DNA from: Triatoma infestans
Lineage: Eukaryota; Arthropoda; Insecta; Hemiptera; Reduviidae
Assembly (NCBI GenBank): GCA_011037195.1
Contig: JAAEAF010002781.1
Location: 49,417 to 113,416, forward strand
Direction: 5' to 3'
DNA length: 64,000 nt
Below are positions 33,620-46,029 of the stretch, piece by piece. A program made the position numbers and the translations under genes. The notes beneath the pieces were generated by a model that did not search any database, was not told where the DNA came from, and saw nothing but the letters and a program-made list of their open reading frames with translations. The stretch's first letter is position 1, and the number at the start of each line of letters is the position of its first letter.

Positions 33620-34500
33620 AACCTTTTTTCAAATTTTCAACGACGTTTCAGCAAATTTGTTGGCTTCTTCATAGACTGTACAAAGGTTATAAAGCAAATA
33701 AAAAAAAAGAAAACAAAAATATAAAATTAAAATAAAATGTTTTTAAAATAAATTAAATAAATCAATAAAAATATTTATATTTAGGAAATTGAAATTTATT
33801 TTAAACTTTTGCTGTTATTGCAGAACCAACATCTCAACTATTAAAATTTAAACAATATGTGGTATATACAAGTGTAAAATATGGAAATCTAATATAAGAA
33901 GTGTAATTACAAAAATTTTCCTGTTTGAATTTCTTAAAAACTAGAGTTTAACTTGTGATATACCATCACCAAATGTTATGAAAATACGGTGTGTCGATAT
34001 TCATACAGGGCTGGGAGAGCGGATGGGAAAACCGTGTCTTATTGTGTATGTTGTTTAGGAATTCCAGGAGGCTGTTATTACTAAGGTAATTTAACTTTTT
34101 AATGTGTATCATTTGCAATATATTTCATTTTTTATTATTATTGCTAATGAGGAGAATTTTAGTGTTTTCAATGTCGAATTCATGGTTGTGTTGTATGAAA
34201 TGTTTGGTTAGTGCTGTAGTCACGTCAATCGTTTTTTTTTTAGTTTTTCAATCGCATTTATGATTATACAGTCTATTTTTTTTAAATATTGAGATGTCTG
34301 TCCTATGTATGTAGCTGGGCATTGTAAACAGTTAATTTTATAAATAACATCTGATAGTGAAGATGTGGATGTGGAGCCTTTGAGTTTAGAATACAGTTTT
34401 CTTAGAGGATTGGAGTTTTTGTGAGCGATGGTAAGATTATATTTTTTTGAAAATTTTAGCTCTTTTTTCTGATAGATCATCTACATAGGAAATAGATACG
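33620..34500 (-). pseudogene. Penelope-like element (PLE) 3' fragment with GIY-YIG domain
   Basis: Minus strand from about 34480: SNPLRKLYSKLKGSTSTSS, then VIYKINCLQCPATYIGQTSQ, the GIY-YIG nuclease signature (Y-x-I-x-C-x-x-C...Y-I-G-Q-T). Frameshifts follow, but TTALTKHFIQHNHEFDIENT continues the C-terminal part and matches the PLE fragment at 48990. PLEs encode a reverse transcriptase fused to this endonuclease. The transcriptase part is missing, so the copy is truncated. A hammerhead-like motif lies downstream at 33644. Confidence 0.8.
33644..33674 (-). ncRNA. decayed hammerhead-like motif downstream of PLE (copy F)
   Basis: Minus strand ATGAAGA in place of CTGANGA, a weak stem II (AGC...GCT), then GAAACGTCG as in copy E. 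The core C is lost, so it should be inactive. Its value is its position, in sense orientation a few hundred bases downstream of a PLE endonuclease frame. Confidence 0.4.
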
Positions 34501-34636
34501 GTTTTATCTATTACGCGATCCATTGTCTCGCAACATTTACTCATCCCTTCATTCGTCAAGATATTCGTTAAAAGTTGGTGTCATATCCATAGAAAAAAAA
34601 GAACCCGCATGCAATAAAAAGACAAACAAACAAAAA

Positions 34637-34980
34637 TCTGGTGTAAAACATAGACTACATAATTTATAGGTGGTGGGAATGGTATTCATTCAGGACTTAA
34701 TTTAAATTTACCTGAATGTAAATCTAGCAATGGCAGTTTCAAGTTGAGCATATCTGAGAAAATTTTCCAGAAACCCTTTTTAAATTCATTTTTCCAGGAA
34801 AATGTTTGAAATAAAAGTGATAGGTTTAAATATATATATAAAAAAAAAATAGCCTTATTCTGTAAAAAATTACTTCCGGTTAATCGGTTATTCTATAAAT
34901 TCGAAATTTTAGCAATAATTTTTTACGTATCTCCATATAAAAGTGATTGTCGTTCATGTGTGTGGCTAATTAGTATTTAA
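34637..34980 (+). repeat. RF1 partial copy
   Basis: Starts TCTGGTGTAAAACATAGACT and has one module (TTACTTCCGGTTAATCGG), ending just before another RF1 copy in the same orientation. Confidence 0.6.
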
Positions 34981-34997
34981 ATAAAAACAAACAAAAA

Positions 34998-36467
34998 TCT
35001 GGTGTGAAACACTCACACGACTTTCTCTTACTGCAATTTACGTAGTTATAATTGATTCAAACATATCATTCTTGCTTGATGTTTCACGCCCCCCCCCCCC
35101 GTATTCACACGAATGAGAGACGCTAAACTGTATAAAAAGACTTTTCTGTGGAATACAAAACCTCTCCCCCTCCATCAAAACACCTCTTAAACACCAAATT
35201 TTCTCGGGCAAAGTTTCACACAACCGTGTCAGGACTCTGTATTCATATTTAGTATACCAAGTTTAATGAAACTCGTCGCTCTTGTAATGGAATCAGGTAT
35301 TAGATGTAATGGAATCGTTTGATGTGTGATTCCTGGAGTAGCAAATGTCTTGAAGAGGGCGGAAGTTAGTTTGAGAGATTTGGAAGTTAGTGCTCGAATT
35401 ATTAAACGGTTTTTTATATAAAAATAAACTGTTTATGCTGTTTAACAATAATTTAAACGTGATAAATGGTAACTAATAACTATAATAAAATACTTAATAA
35501 TAAATAGAAGATAAATAACTGATAATTTAGAATGGTTAAAATAACGAACTAAAGTGCACAACTACGAGAATGATAAGTTGAATATAACTGTGAATTGCCG
35601 CTCGTGTATAGTTTGGTCGTAGATGATATAATAATCCTCTCGTCGTATATCATAGGGTTTTTATGTACTGTTGTTCACACTCACACCAAGATATCTGTCT
35701 TAGTGTGCGGCCTTGTGCGACCTTCGTAGTTTTCTGACCTTATTTAGTGGCCATATTTATCGCGGTGCCTGCCTTTTGATGTGAGAATTGATGAAAAGGC
35801 TTTGTTGTTTGTTTGGTTGACCGCGGCTGGCGGCCAACAGTGTCACTGTTTTCACCTTTTGTAAATTATTTCTTTGGTGTACTTTGCCGATGTCAATGAC
35901 TTTGCCATGTCATTACACTCTTTTATGGAGAAAATTGCTGAAAACTGAAAATAAAACTGTTCAGTAAGTCAAACATCCGGCCTACCGATTTTCTTGAAAC
36001 TCGAAATTTTACCAACTTATTTAATTCTGATTAATAATTTATGGATGACAGAATAGTACAGCAAAATTAAACAGCTCTTTAGAAGAAAGCATAACTCCGT
36101 TTTTCCTTCAACCCCCCCCCCTCCCTTAGATGAAGTTTTTCGCAGAAATGTTTCAAATAAAAGTTGTAGTTGTTAAAAGAAAAATAGTTGAAACCGTTTT
36201 TGAGAAAATCTCAAAAAACTGAAATTTTACCATTGAGTAAAATGGTACTTCTGGTAGACCAAAATATTAAGTTGGAACTTTCTGCCATTTTCCTCCATAA
36301 CTTTCTTCATTTTATGTTTATTCTAAACCCCCCCTCCCACGCACCAATTTATAAAAACTACTTTTTCGGATTCGAGGGACCTCAAAACACATATATCCGG
36401 TAAAAACTAGATATCGAAAATTTGACAAAGATTACAATATTTCCTTTTACTAGGAGTGAGAGAAAGT
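34998..36467 (+). repeat. RF1 copy interrupted by other DNA
   Basis: Starts TCTGGTGTGAAACACTCACA and ends AGGAGTGAGAGAAAGT. Between about 35240 and 35930 it carries unrelated DNA. After that, module sequence resumes (CATCCGGCCTACCGATTTTC) and the 3' section follows. Confidence 0.7.
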
Positions 36468-36469
36468 GA

Positions 36470-38780
36470 TGAAAAGAAACGTAAAAAAAGAAAATCGAAA
36501 TAGGTCAATATAGGCTGAATTGGGATATAACTTTATCTATGATAAAAGTTCGCATTCTATTTATCCCAATATATAAAAGATATGTTAGATCAACAAAGTT
36601 TCTATTAGTTTAAATAGAAATATAATAAGTATCCTAAAGAGTAATATTTTTCTTCTTCTAATATGGTACCAAGGAAGGAACTTTATATAATGAAAACTAA
36701 GTTACGACGGTAAGGTGAGGGGGGCAGAAGAGCCATAGATTTATTATCTAAAGGGAAACGAGGACAAACTTATCATTTTATTAACTACAAAATTGTTACT
36801 GGGAAATAAATAAAGATCTATAAAGATAATTTTGGCTCAACTACCACTAGATTGGGTCGGGTCTGGTGGGTGCAAGTTGGGTCAAATAAATACACACAAT
36901 ACACAAACAACAATTTATTAAATAAGGTAATTTATATTTATTAGGACTATTTATTCATTTCTTTTTATTTGAATTAGTATCACGCAGAGTCTTCATAATC
37001 CGCCCCCCCTGCCATAAAGGGGTTTTGTTTTTATCGTAATATAAATGTATTTAGTGGGTGGGGTAGGGAACAAATAAATAAATGACTCAGTCATTTATAT
37101 CAGTACTCAGTCCTGACTCTGTTTAATATTGACTTAGGCAAGTAGGTCATGTGAGAAATTGTCATTTATATCAATGTTGGCATTGATAAAGTATTAGGTA
37201 TAAAGTTATTTCTATATTTTACCCAGCCAGAGGTAATATATAATATCTTTTATAAAATCTAAGATGCAAAAAACAGAACTATAACGAATAAATAAAACAA
37301 AACAATTAAAAACAGAAACTTCCGTATTTTCGCGTTAATAACGCTTTCCAATTTCTGAATCCTAGCTTTCTTATATCCCTTTTTTTTTGGACATTAATTT
37401 TTATTTAACTTTTCTTCGGCTTCTTATTTTCAGTTTCCACTTAAAAGTTTCTCAGATACGAGTGTTCACTCAAGGTTCTGATTCCTGCCGCCGTGCAATG
37501 TTGCAGTCCAGAAATATCATTCTATGACACTGGGAAAGCTTCATCATTCATCTAGAAGTTTGGCACTTTATAGTGATGGGAAAGAATAATTCTAACGATC
37601 ATGTCACCACTGGTATATACCATGATTAAAAAATAATCATTACATATCTCTAAGTGAATTTTCTAATATTACATATCTATATATACAAACACGTACACAC
37701 GAATAGTAGGAAATCGCCCATGTATTACACATGTGGTATATATCCTGATAACAGATTACTAGAGAGGCAAGACCTTGGGTATACACTTGGGTCTGATGGT
37801 GGGTGTGTCTCACTTCTTCCCCTCCTGGGTGCAATACATCAACCCAAAACTGTTACACTGATCTGGTGGGCGGGTTTTTTCCGACTGTTGAAAGCCAGTC
37901 CACGTGACCTGGACACGTGTCCAAACTGTAAGTGTGGACTAGTGGTTGACGACTTTTCTTGATTATTAACAATGTAGTATATGAGATAAAAACATTATTC
38001 TTGTCTGTCTATCTGTCTACTACTATGAAGACATAAACAAATCAGTCTATAACTATGTATAGGACAAACAAATGAAGAAAGATATTATTATGGGACAACC
38101 CTTTCTCTTGACGGTTATTATTATATGGTGAGTGTTATGTTGTTTGTGGCGGTCACAGTGAAGTTGTTAATAAACAACGTGATTACAACATGCATTTTGC
38201 AGCTGGCCTCTGTTTACATAAGTTTAACTGCATCTCAATTCTAATTCACAACTTTTCCTCAAATTTCTAATCTTACAAAATGTTTGGATACTTTCAGTAT
38301 TAAATAGGAAGAGAAATCCACATCTGAGATCCCCCTCTCCCACAATCTATTTAGAATCAATTTTCTCGGAAAAAAGTGAGAAAATATAATAATATATAAT
38401 TCCACAATATAATAATAATAATAATAATACTTTATTATGAATTAAATAAAGAAATACCAATTTACAAGTATATATAAGTATTATACGGCTTGGATATTCC
38501 GTCAGCCGGAGTTAGATGTAAAAAAGAAAGAAAACTAAAAAGAACACTAACCTTGGAAAAGTCAAATAAAAATAAATAAATAACAAATATGAATTAAAAA
38601 TTGATATAAATAATAATAATAAATTATCTAAACGAAAATGACTAATCCGTTAATAGTTACAAAAATGTAATAAGGGAAATAAACTAAACTCAATTAAACA
38701 CTATTGACAAAGAAAAGTAAATGGATATAAAATGCATTAAGAAAAATCATTTACATAAGGAGACCTGCATCCAAAATAAA
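36470..38780. other. no gene seen; simple repeats
   Basis: AT-rich DNA. An AAT repeat lies near 38408-38430. The open frames near 37640-37962 overlap on both strands and show no domain. Nothing else recognised. Confidence 0.5.
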
Positions 38781-38787
38781 ACAAAGA

Positions 38788-38826
<39 letters not shown>

Positions 38827-38837
38827 AATAAAATAAA
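38788..38837. repeat. AAAT microsatellite
   Basis: About twelve AAAT/ATAA units. Read on the minus strand it is the TTTA tail at the 3' end of the adjacent LINE fragment. Confidence 0.8.
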
Positions 38838-40252
38838 GTGGGAGATATTTAGAAAACTTGAAAATGTAAAAACAAAAGTATTAAGTTTGATAAAATAAAA
38901 AGGAAACTTGATCAGAAATTAAATTCCTGAACCAGACTGTACCGATAACGCCAAGCAGCCCGTGCACACCTGATAAGATCCTTGGCAGTTTCGAGTGTTA
39001 AGCATAGTGACGAGCTGAACCCCAGTCAGAGAAGGAACCCCGAGATAACACACCCGGAACTCTGAAAGTATAGGACACACAGCCAGAAAATGCACACAGT
39101 CCTCTCTTACTCTCAGGTTACACAAGGAACAAATTTCGGACTCTCTTTCCATCCAAGGAATATAATTCAGAAATAGTAATTCAGCCCTCATTTTGAAGAG
39201 CCAGCGCTATTCATTTAAAGTAAGAACGTCGGAGTTAGACTTTTCAACAAAGGTGAACAATTTCGCCTGAAGGTCCAATTGCTTATAAAAGATAAAGCGG
39301 GAAGATTCCCTTGCGCACCTCTCAGACTCTTCCCGACATGTCAAACCTATCTTTGCAATTAATGAAGTCATCTGAGATTTCCACACAGACATATTATCAG
39401 TAGAGAAACTAAAATTAAAACCATACTTTTGTGCAAGGTTGGACCAGCTTGCAAACCAAAACACCTTCCTACAGATGACCTCCATAACTAACGCTCTTGA
39501 CAGACGGTGCCCAGGAAAATCCAGTACTTTAGAAATATGCTGGAAATGCAACTTTAAAATAAAAATAAATAACAAGTCCACGCCCGTCTCCAAAAGGATC
39601 ACATAATTTGGGGTAACTGAAGGAAGAACATAAAGTTTTTTAACGAAAAACCTGAATAACTTTTCCAACTCCTCATAATACTGAAACCCCCATATTTGGG
39701 CCGCATAACAAGTTATGGATCTGGAAACAGCACAAAATACTTGAAATTTATGTGTCACAGGGACCCTATTCTGCGAGAGAAAACCTGACCACACTGTATT
39801 AAGAGAGTCAACTTAGCCGAAGTGACCTTCTCTCTGATATGCGTGTGGAAACTGAGGTGGGGAGTCAAGATTACACCTAGATATTTATATCTATTGACCA
39901 CCTCAATCTCATGCTCCCCAAAACGCCATCTCACTACCGAAGCCAATCTCTCTCCTTTTCTAAATACGATAATTTTGGATTTATCGAGATTTACCGACAA
40001 TCCCCATTGGTCACAGTAATTTTGAAGAATATTAATATTTCGCTGCAGGCTTAATGGATTTTCGGCCATAAGCACAACGTCGTCTCCAAAATATAGACAT
40101 CGGTTATTATACCAAATCTGAAAAATCCTTTCAAAAATATTGTACTTCGGGTTAAGACATTCCCGAAGAAACCTTCCTGTCGCACGATTTGTTGTATTCA
40201 AAAACATTTCAAATTTCTTATTAACTAAATCAATAGAAACCATGACTTTCAT
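38788..40252 (-). pseudogene. non-LTR retrotransposon, 5'-truncated (reverse transcriptase C-terminus to 3' tail)
   Basis: Minus-strand frame from about 40252: reverse transcriptase active-site block YFGDDVVLMAE (usually YADD, so the second residue is changed), LDKSKIIVFRKGERL, and YKYLGVILTPHLSFHTHI, the thumb-proximal LINE motif. A frameshift near 39790 continues into the connection region. A single in-frame TAG at 39204-39206 sits where LNE-x-RWLFK is expected. The C-terminal zinc knuckle ICSLCN...VHFLAVCP follows. A second frameshift near 39000 leads to CARAAWRYRYSLVQEFNF and TGA at 38912. The 3' tail is a TTTA repeat. So few lesions suggest a fairly recent insertion. Confidence 0.85.
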
Positions 40253-40302
40253 CTTCGTATGTTAATAGAGTTATACAAAAGATGCAAATATATTGAGACT
40301 GG

Positions 40303-40498
40303 TTTTCGTGTAGTGGTTATACGTAAATATGAGCTAGTAAGTGGGAGGTCCCTAGTTCGAGTCCCGCGTATAACTCCTAATTTTAATATTGGCATGAAAA
40401 ATTTTAATAGTAAAGTAGGTGCGTCCGCCCCCATCCACGAACCTAATTTGGTAGTTAGATGTTAAGCCCGCCTGAAAAAAATAGGTTGTACTTTACTT
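40303..40498 (+). repeat. SINE-A, copy 2
   Basis: Head GTAGTGGTTATACGTAAATA with B-box CCTAGTTCGAGTCCCGCG, body GTAGGTGCGTCCGCCCCC, tail TTAAGCCCGCCTGAAAAAAA followed by TTTACTT. Same order as copy 1 at 31195 on the opposite strand. Confidence 0.75.
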
Positions 40499-40544
40499 AA
40501 AAAACCTTTGAGTTTTCGTGTTGAGACAGCATCAGTGGCATGCT

Positions 40545-40620
40545 AAAAACCGATATTTCGTTCATATTGCAATGAGCCTCTTCAGGATCGTTACACCTTG
40601 AATGTCAATGGAGCTAGCCA
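40545..40620 (-). ncRNA. hammerhead-like motif (copy G)
   Basis: Minus strand 40585-40555: CTGAAGA, a longer imperfect stem II (CTCAT with ATGAA around TGCAAT), then GAAAT, ATC and GGTTTTTA. Stem III would be AU/AU followed by C, an AUC triplet, which hammerheads accept. GGTT...can pair imperfectly with AACGATC before the core as stem I. The surrounding sequence is unlike the other copies. Confidence 0.45.
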
Positions 40621-42520
40621 CTCCTAAAAGATCATATTACGTTACTTTACTTTCTACTGGCGGAAGGTTGTGCAAAACAGGACCAATAATGTTTCCGCGG
40701 AAGTTGAATGAAATGATCTCGCTGAAATTGATTTCCTCACATTTGTGAATATTGCTTTAGCGTTTCCTAATCAGGCAGGGAATTTTTGACCGTCTTTTTT
40801 GGAAGCAAGATTGGCAGAAAGATAGCGAATAAAGAATGGAACTAAGCATGTTGTCATATCAACCATAAAAAACAGAAAAAAATGAAGGGGACTTAGAATA
40901 CTTCCTTGGAGAACACCATAAGTTGGAATTTAAAAAAGAATGATGCATTTTTTACCCTGAAGAAGTAGCAGCCACTTCAGGTAAGATTGAAGAATGAGGA
41001 AATCTGTCTGAATTAAGAGTTAAAATAAATTAGTTAACAGTACATCAGATTTTCTCCATTTGTTAACAACTTTCATTAACTTGATTTAATATTAAACAAA
41101 AGATTTTTCCTATTAAAAAGAAGCCCTACACTTTGCAAGAAAACTTAGTAACAATGTTATAATAACCCTATTGCATCATACAAAAGAAATCCTAAGTTAA
41201 CTGTAGGCTATAATAAAATAGAATTACCCAAAAAATCAAAATTAGGTTAATAAACAGCTCTGTCTGATATTAATAAAAGTTTGAATATAGAAAATAATTA
41301 TTTATAAAAATATAAGAAAAAGAAAGTTTTGCATTATACAATATTTGCTAAAAAAGTTTGGAATTTTCTAGGGTATAAAACTTTTATAGAAATGTTAGTA
41401 TTTTTTCCTAAGACTTTAATATACGTATTAGTTTCTAATTTATAGTTTGTGGTTTTGTTTTATTTTTTATTAGTTTTATTTTATGGGTCACAACATAGTT
41501 TTACATGATGATTCATAGAATTATATATAATATGTAGAAGAGAGAACAACTTAATGGGAAACTACGTCGAATTTTTTTTTTTTAGGGTGTGAGGTTTAAG
41601 GCAAAAATTTCCTATAACAACTGCGTGACTGTCTCTGGACACGACAAGTATTTTTTTTTTGCAGCCGGTGACATAATATTGCAAAATTATGGTGGAAAGA
41701 ATGAGAAAATTTAAATGGAATAGTTTCAGGGAGCGTGGGGTTGAGTTGGGATAATAGATGGCGTTGAATGGTTATGTAACGAAAAGGTTTTTCTTTATTT
41801 AATAGTGCTTTTTTTCCCTTTCATTAATTTAATGTTATTACATAAGTTATAGCACTGACTCTGGAGGAAGAATTTATAGTGATCATCTGTGAATTGCGCA
41901 TTATATTGTGTAATCTAAGAAAATACATTCTTGGGATGTCTTCATTGGTGTCCCCAACTTCGTCCTTGTTCGACTTTAGGATCAAATTATCAAATAGACA
42001 ACCAAATAAGTTTAGAATTTAGTGACTTTTCCAGATATAAATACTCAAGAAACGTTTAAATATGATTGTTATTTCAAGGATTAGATAAAGCTTCAATCTT
42101 GACAATTATTGTAAGAAACTACAAAAATATCCAGATCTGCATGTGGTGATGTCTGAAGATTCAATTTTAATTGCCTACAAAATCTTCAATATTGCATCTC
42201 TATGGTTCACATTTTTCTTAAAGAAGCGATGTCTACTTGAAGAAAATGTTATGTCGATCTTAATGTTACCAAAACCGAGTTGTTGGAGATTAAAAATTGT
42301 ATGAATCTTAACCACGTATAACTAACTCCTGTAATCATCTAAATCTACGTAATTTTTGTCGATTTATGAAGTCATATAGCTACGAATGGATTTATTTCAA
42401 AACAAAATTTTTTTAGTTGTTTTAGACTCGATAGATTATTAGAGGCATTTGTGGAACAGGTTTTTGCTAAAATCGTTCAAAGATGTTACACAGTTAAAGT
42501 TAAGGATTATATCATGAGGG
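40620..42520. other. no gene seen
   Basis: AT-rich DNA with poly-T tracts. No recognisable domain or repeat family member found. Confidence 0.5.
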
Positions 42521-42529
42521 AGTAGTCGC

Positions 42530-43072
42530 TGTTGTGGCTTTTGTGTGTAGTGGCTGTTGGATATCTTTGGGCAGATACCTGTTAAGTTTCCAGTTATGGA
42601 CAGCATCACCATTGGGTGTTCGACAGATAAAGGTGCTCATTGGGGGATCAGGATAGGGCTATTAATGAGAAGTTGTTGGGTCATTCACGGATCTTCTCAG
42701 GCAACTGGTCGAAATCCTTACTGGGCATTGTGGTTTTAGAAGTAAAGGGGGCTCGAGCCTGCTCCCTGTTTTGTAGAGATTTTGTGAGACGTAGGAAAGA
42801 AACATACATCCATCTTATGATAGATTGCTTGGATTGTGTGGAAATTAGGTTCAGAACCTTAGGTCTCTATGGAGAGCTTAAACTATTTCCTTTTAATGTT
42901 CTCTTCCGTATCCTAGATGGGTTAGACCCAGGTTCTGTCTCTATTCTAGACTTGGTTTGTTATTTGTTTTTCTTTGGGGTAGCTATATGGGCCCGTGAGG
43001 CTTTGGATAGCGTAGGGCTTGTTCCCTCCACACAACCGAATGGACGAATAAAAGGTAATGCCATTTATACAT
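42530..43072 (+). pseudogene. non-LTR retrotransposon 3' remnant
   Basis: The frame 42640-43072 shows a LINE C-terminus: ACSLFCRDF...YIHLMIDCLDCVEIRF (a C-x3-C...H...C knuckle) and GVAIWAREALDSVGL near the stop. A diverged copy lies at 60868 on the minus strand. The last 90 bp recur as the tail of the SINE at 62272. Everything upstream of the C-terminal region is missing. Confidence 0.65.
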
Positions 43073-43079
43073 AACAGAA

Positions 43080-43880
43080 TTTGTCCAAATCTACGTTAAT
43101 TCTCACCTTGATAGTATTAAGGAAGCTTTATATTTTATTTGAATAATTAAGCTTCCTTTTAAGTACTAAAACATTCCATGTTTCTGCTATTTTCTTCTGG
43201 AAATGTGAACAAATTTACCGTCAGGAAAATAATCATTTCTTAATAAAATCTTAAATAAAATTATGAACACTTCTCATACATTAAACCGCAATAAAACTAA
43301 ACTAGACACTTTTAGTCTTGATCGGAAAATTCTTACGAATTTATTGGAAGTCTGAGTCCAGGGTTTTTGCCTTTGAACGATATATTAAAAATCGAAAAGA
43401 CCTAACTAAAAATACCTTTTGTTATCTGATAATAAAATTTTTGTAGACCTCTTTAGGAATGATTATTTTTCATACGGAGAAAAAATAAGAATGCTTTTAG
43501 TTTATACTTTAAGCTAAAACATGTTTAGTTCAATCAGGAAGTTATGTGTGTTTAAAAGATTCATTAAAAGGTGAGCTTTGAGCGATCATTAAATAATAAA
43601 CAACTTACAGTCTTAGCCAACACGAAAAAGTAAACTCCATTTGCAAGCTCCGTTTAGAGTCAAGTCTGACGTCATAGCTTTCCACAGAACAGCATTCATT
43701 TTCCCGATAAGTAATCGAAATTTTGAAGAAAAGAAAAGTAGAACCGACTGAAACCAAAGAAAAATCAAGCAAAAACTGAAAAGCATTCATTCAGTCGGTG
43801 GACGAATTTCAACCGAAACTTCCGAAACCAGAATTTCAAAGTTCGGAACATTTTGCGATTTTTTTTTTTAAATATTTTGT

Positions 43881-43914
<34 letters not shown>

Positions 43915-44800
43915 CCAGGAACACACATAAATGAATAAACTGTAAAATAATACATACATTACTTAGTTTAGGTGAATTAGTGCAATTTGTACGCCAATAA
44001 CTACCAAATATTTGACGATTATTCATATTATGATACGTGAAGAGAAAATTAGTAATTTCTCACTTAGTTAGTAAAGCTAATTTTTCGTACTATAATACTA
44101 CCTCTAAAAACTACTTAAAGCACTTATAACAATGAAAAAAGAAAAGCCTATAGAAAGTAAAACTATTGCGAAAACACCGCAGCTTTAATAAAGTTGTTCT
44201 GACATGAAAACCTCCGCAAGCAGGTGAAATCTGGGTAACGCGTGTTTTTTTACTCCTCTTCGCTCTCTCTCTCTCTCACTCCACTTTCTCTTTCACTGAC
44301 AGAAAAAAAATTATAATACCGGAAGTATATTTAGGTATTGCCACAGCATGATACGGAAATGTTTAGTGTATAGAGAGCAAAAATATAGTATATATTTATT
44401 TTTTTTGAGTTAACGCAAATCTGGTGGTGGGGTACGGGTTAAGGGAATATGTGTAAAATAAGGTCATATTCGTGACGTTCAAATCTGTCAAGAGAGAGAT
44501 ACTATAATGCAATCTAAAACCTAGATACCGAGATCCGTATTATTGGGATCGTTATCATGAAGAAAGAGATAATTTCGATGTGCAAATCTTTCTATCAAAT
44601 CTTATTAATAATGGCGTTGGTATTGGTGTGAGTGCGTGTGGGGGGGAGCCATTTAAAGCCCACTACGGAGGTTCTTAAATAATAAGATAATCAACCTACA
44701 ACATGGACACGCGACGTCATTGAAGACCCTAAATCTCTGTCTTTAATTATAAAGGTTAATTATAATTAGTGTTAATTAATGACTATTACAACGAGAAAAT
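43080..44800. other. no gene seen; CA microsatellite
   Basis: AT-rich DNA. A CA dinucleotide repeat of about 29 bp lies at 43884-43913, and a CT tract at 44264-44280. No other structure recognised. Confidence 0.6.
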
Positions 44801-44815
44801 TCAACCGTTTTTTTC

Positions 44816-45733
44816 ACTTTCTCTTACTCCTAGTAAGAGGAAGTATTGTAATCGTGTCAAATTTTCGATATCGAGTTTTCACCGGAAATATCCGTTTTGA
44901 GGTCCCCTGAGTCCAAAAAAGAGGTTTTTAGAAAATGGTATGTGTGTGTGTTTTATGTGAACAGCATAGCTCAAAAACGAAGAATTGTAGTGAGTTCAAA
45001 CTTGATATTCCGTTTACGTAACACCACGGTATCCGACAGTGGGTCATCTGTCAAAATTCCTCAACCGGAAGTACCATTTGACTAGTTTTTTTTTTTTTTA
45101 CTTTTTTGCGATTTTCTCAAAAATGGCATACAAAGAGCTCCAACTTTTATCTGAAATATTTCTCCGGGAAAATTCATTTAAGTGGGCAGTTTTGGTAGAG
45201 GGGTGAGGTTGGATTTCCTCTCAAGCGCTATTTCAGTTTACTATACAATTCTGTCATCTAAATAATATTAATTAGAATTAAATATGTTATTGAAATTCCG
45301 AGTTTAAAAAAAATCAGATGACAGGAAGTGCGTATTTACTGAAATGTATTTTTCAATTTTCTGGTATTTTCTCGAAACGGCTCCAACGATTTTCTTTAAA
45401 GTAGCATTGTGTTCTACACATATAATACAACTTTTATTTGAAACATTTCTCCTGATAATGTCTTTCAAGGGAGCTTTTGGGGGAGAGTTGGGGCTATCAT
45501 AGTTGATTATACAATTCTACCATCCAAACAAAATTAATTAGAAATAAATAGATGGCCAAAATTCGGAGTTTCAAGAAAATTAGTAAACCGAAGTGCGCTT
45601 TTACTGAACAGTTTTTCAGTTTTCGACGAACTTCGATGAATTTCATTAAATGTGGCACACTAACTATAAAATTTGACAATTTCAATTTTGAAAACTGGAG
45701 TAAGAGAAAGTTGTGTGAGTGTTTCACACCAGA
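44816..45733 (-). repeat. RF1, full-length copy on the minus strand (918 bp)
   Basis: Starts ACTTTCTCTTACTCCTAGTA (3' hairpin end) and ends GTGTGAGTGTTTCACACCAGA (5' end reversed, 20-21 bases, hairpin). Three modules with CCGGAAGT-type blocks occur in the reverse order of the copy at 26796. With that copy it defines the element boundaries from both sides. Confidence 0.85.
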
Positions 45734-46029
45734 TTATTTTAAATAATCCAGATGAAGTTTATTAAGATTAATTTATTTAATTATGTAAGAGAGATTTTAA
45801 TCAAGATAACGGGATCCAAATCTTCCTGGTAAGGAAATTTCGGTCAAAAGGAAACAAGCGTCCCTTAAAAAAAGAGATATAACAGAAGATCAAAATCATC
45901 GTTGCAGAAGAGTACTCCCAAAATTATGGGGTGTATAAAAAAAGGACCTTTTTTCTGACTGAAGAAGTTTCATGGACTTTTTTAAAAGCCATCTACATAT
46001 TTCCGGTGTTTACGAACACAATATATTAA

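Noticed and set aside
38408..38440. Regular spaced repeats as a CRISPR-like array
   Set aside because: These are AAT microsatellites; no repeat-spacer structure is present anywhere in the window.
40303..40380. tRNA gene candidate with good B-box
   Set aside because: Same reason: a second copy with the same non-tRNA body exists at 31195, so it is a SINE head.
43884..43913. CA repeat as a possible functional element
   Set aside because: An ordinary dinucleotide microsatellite with no associated structure.
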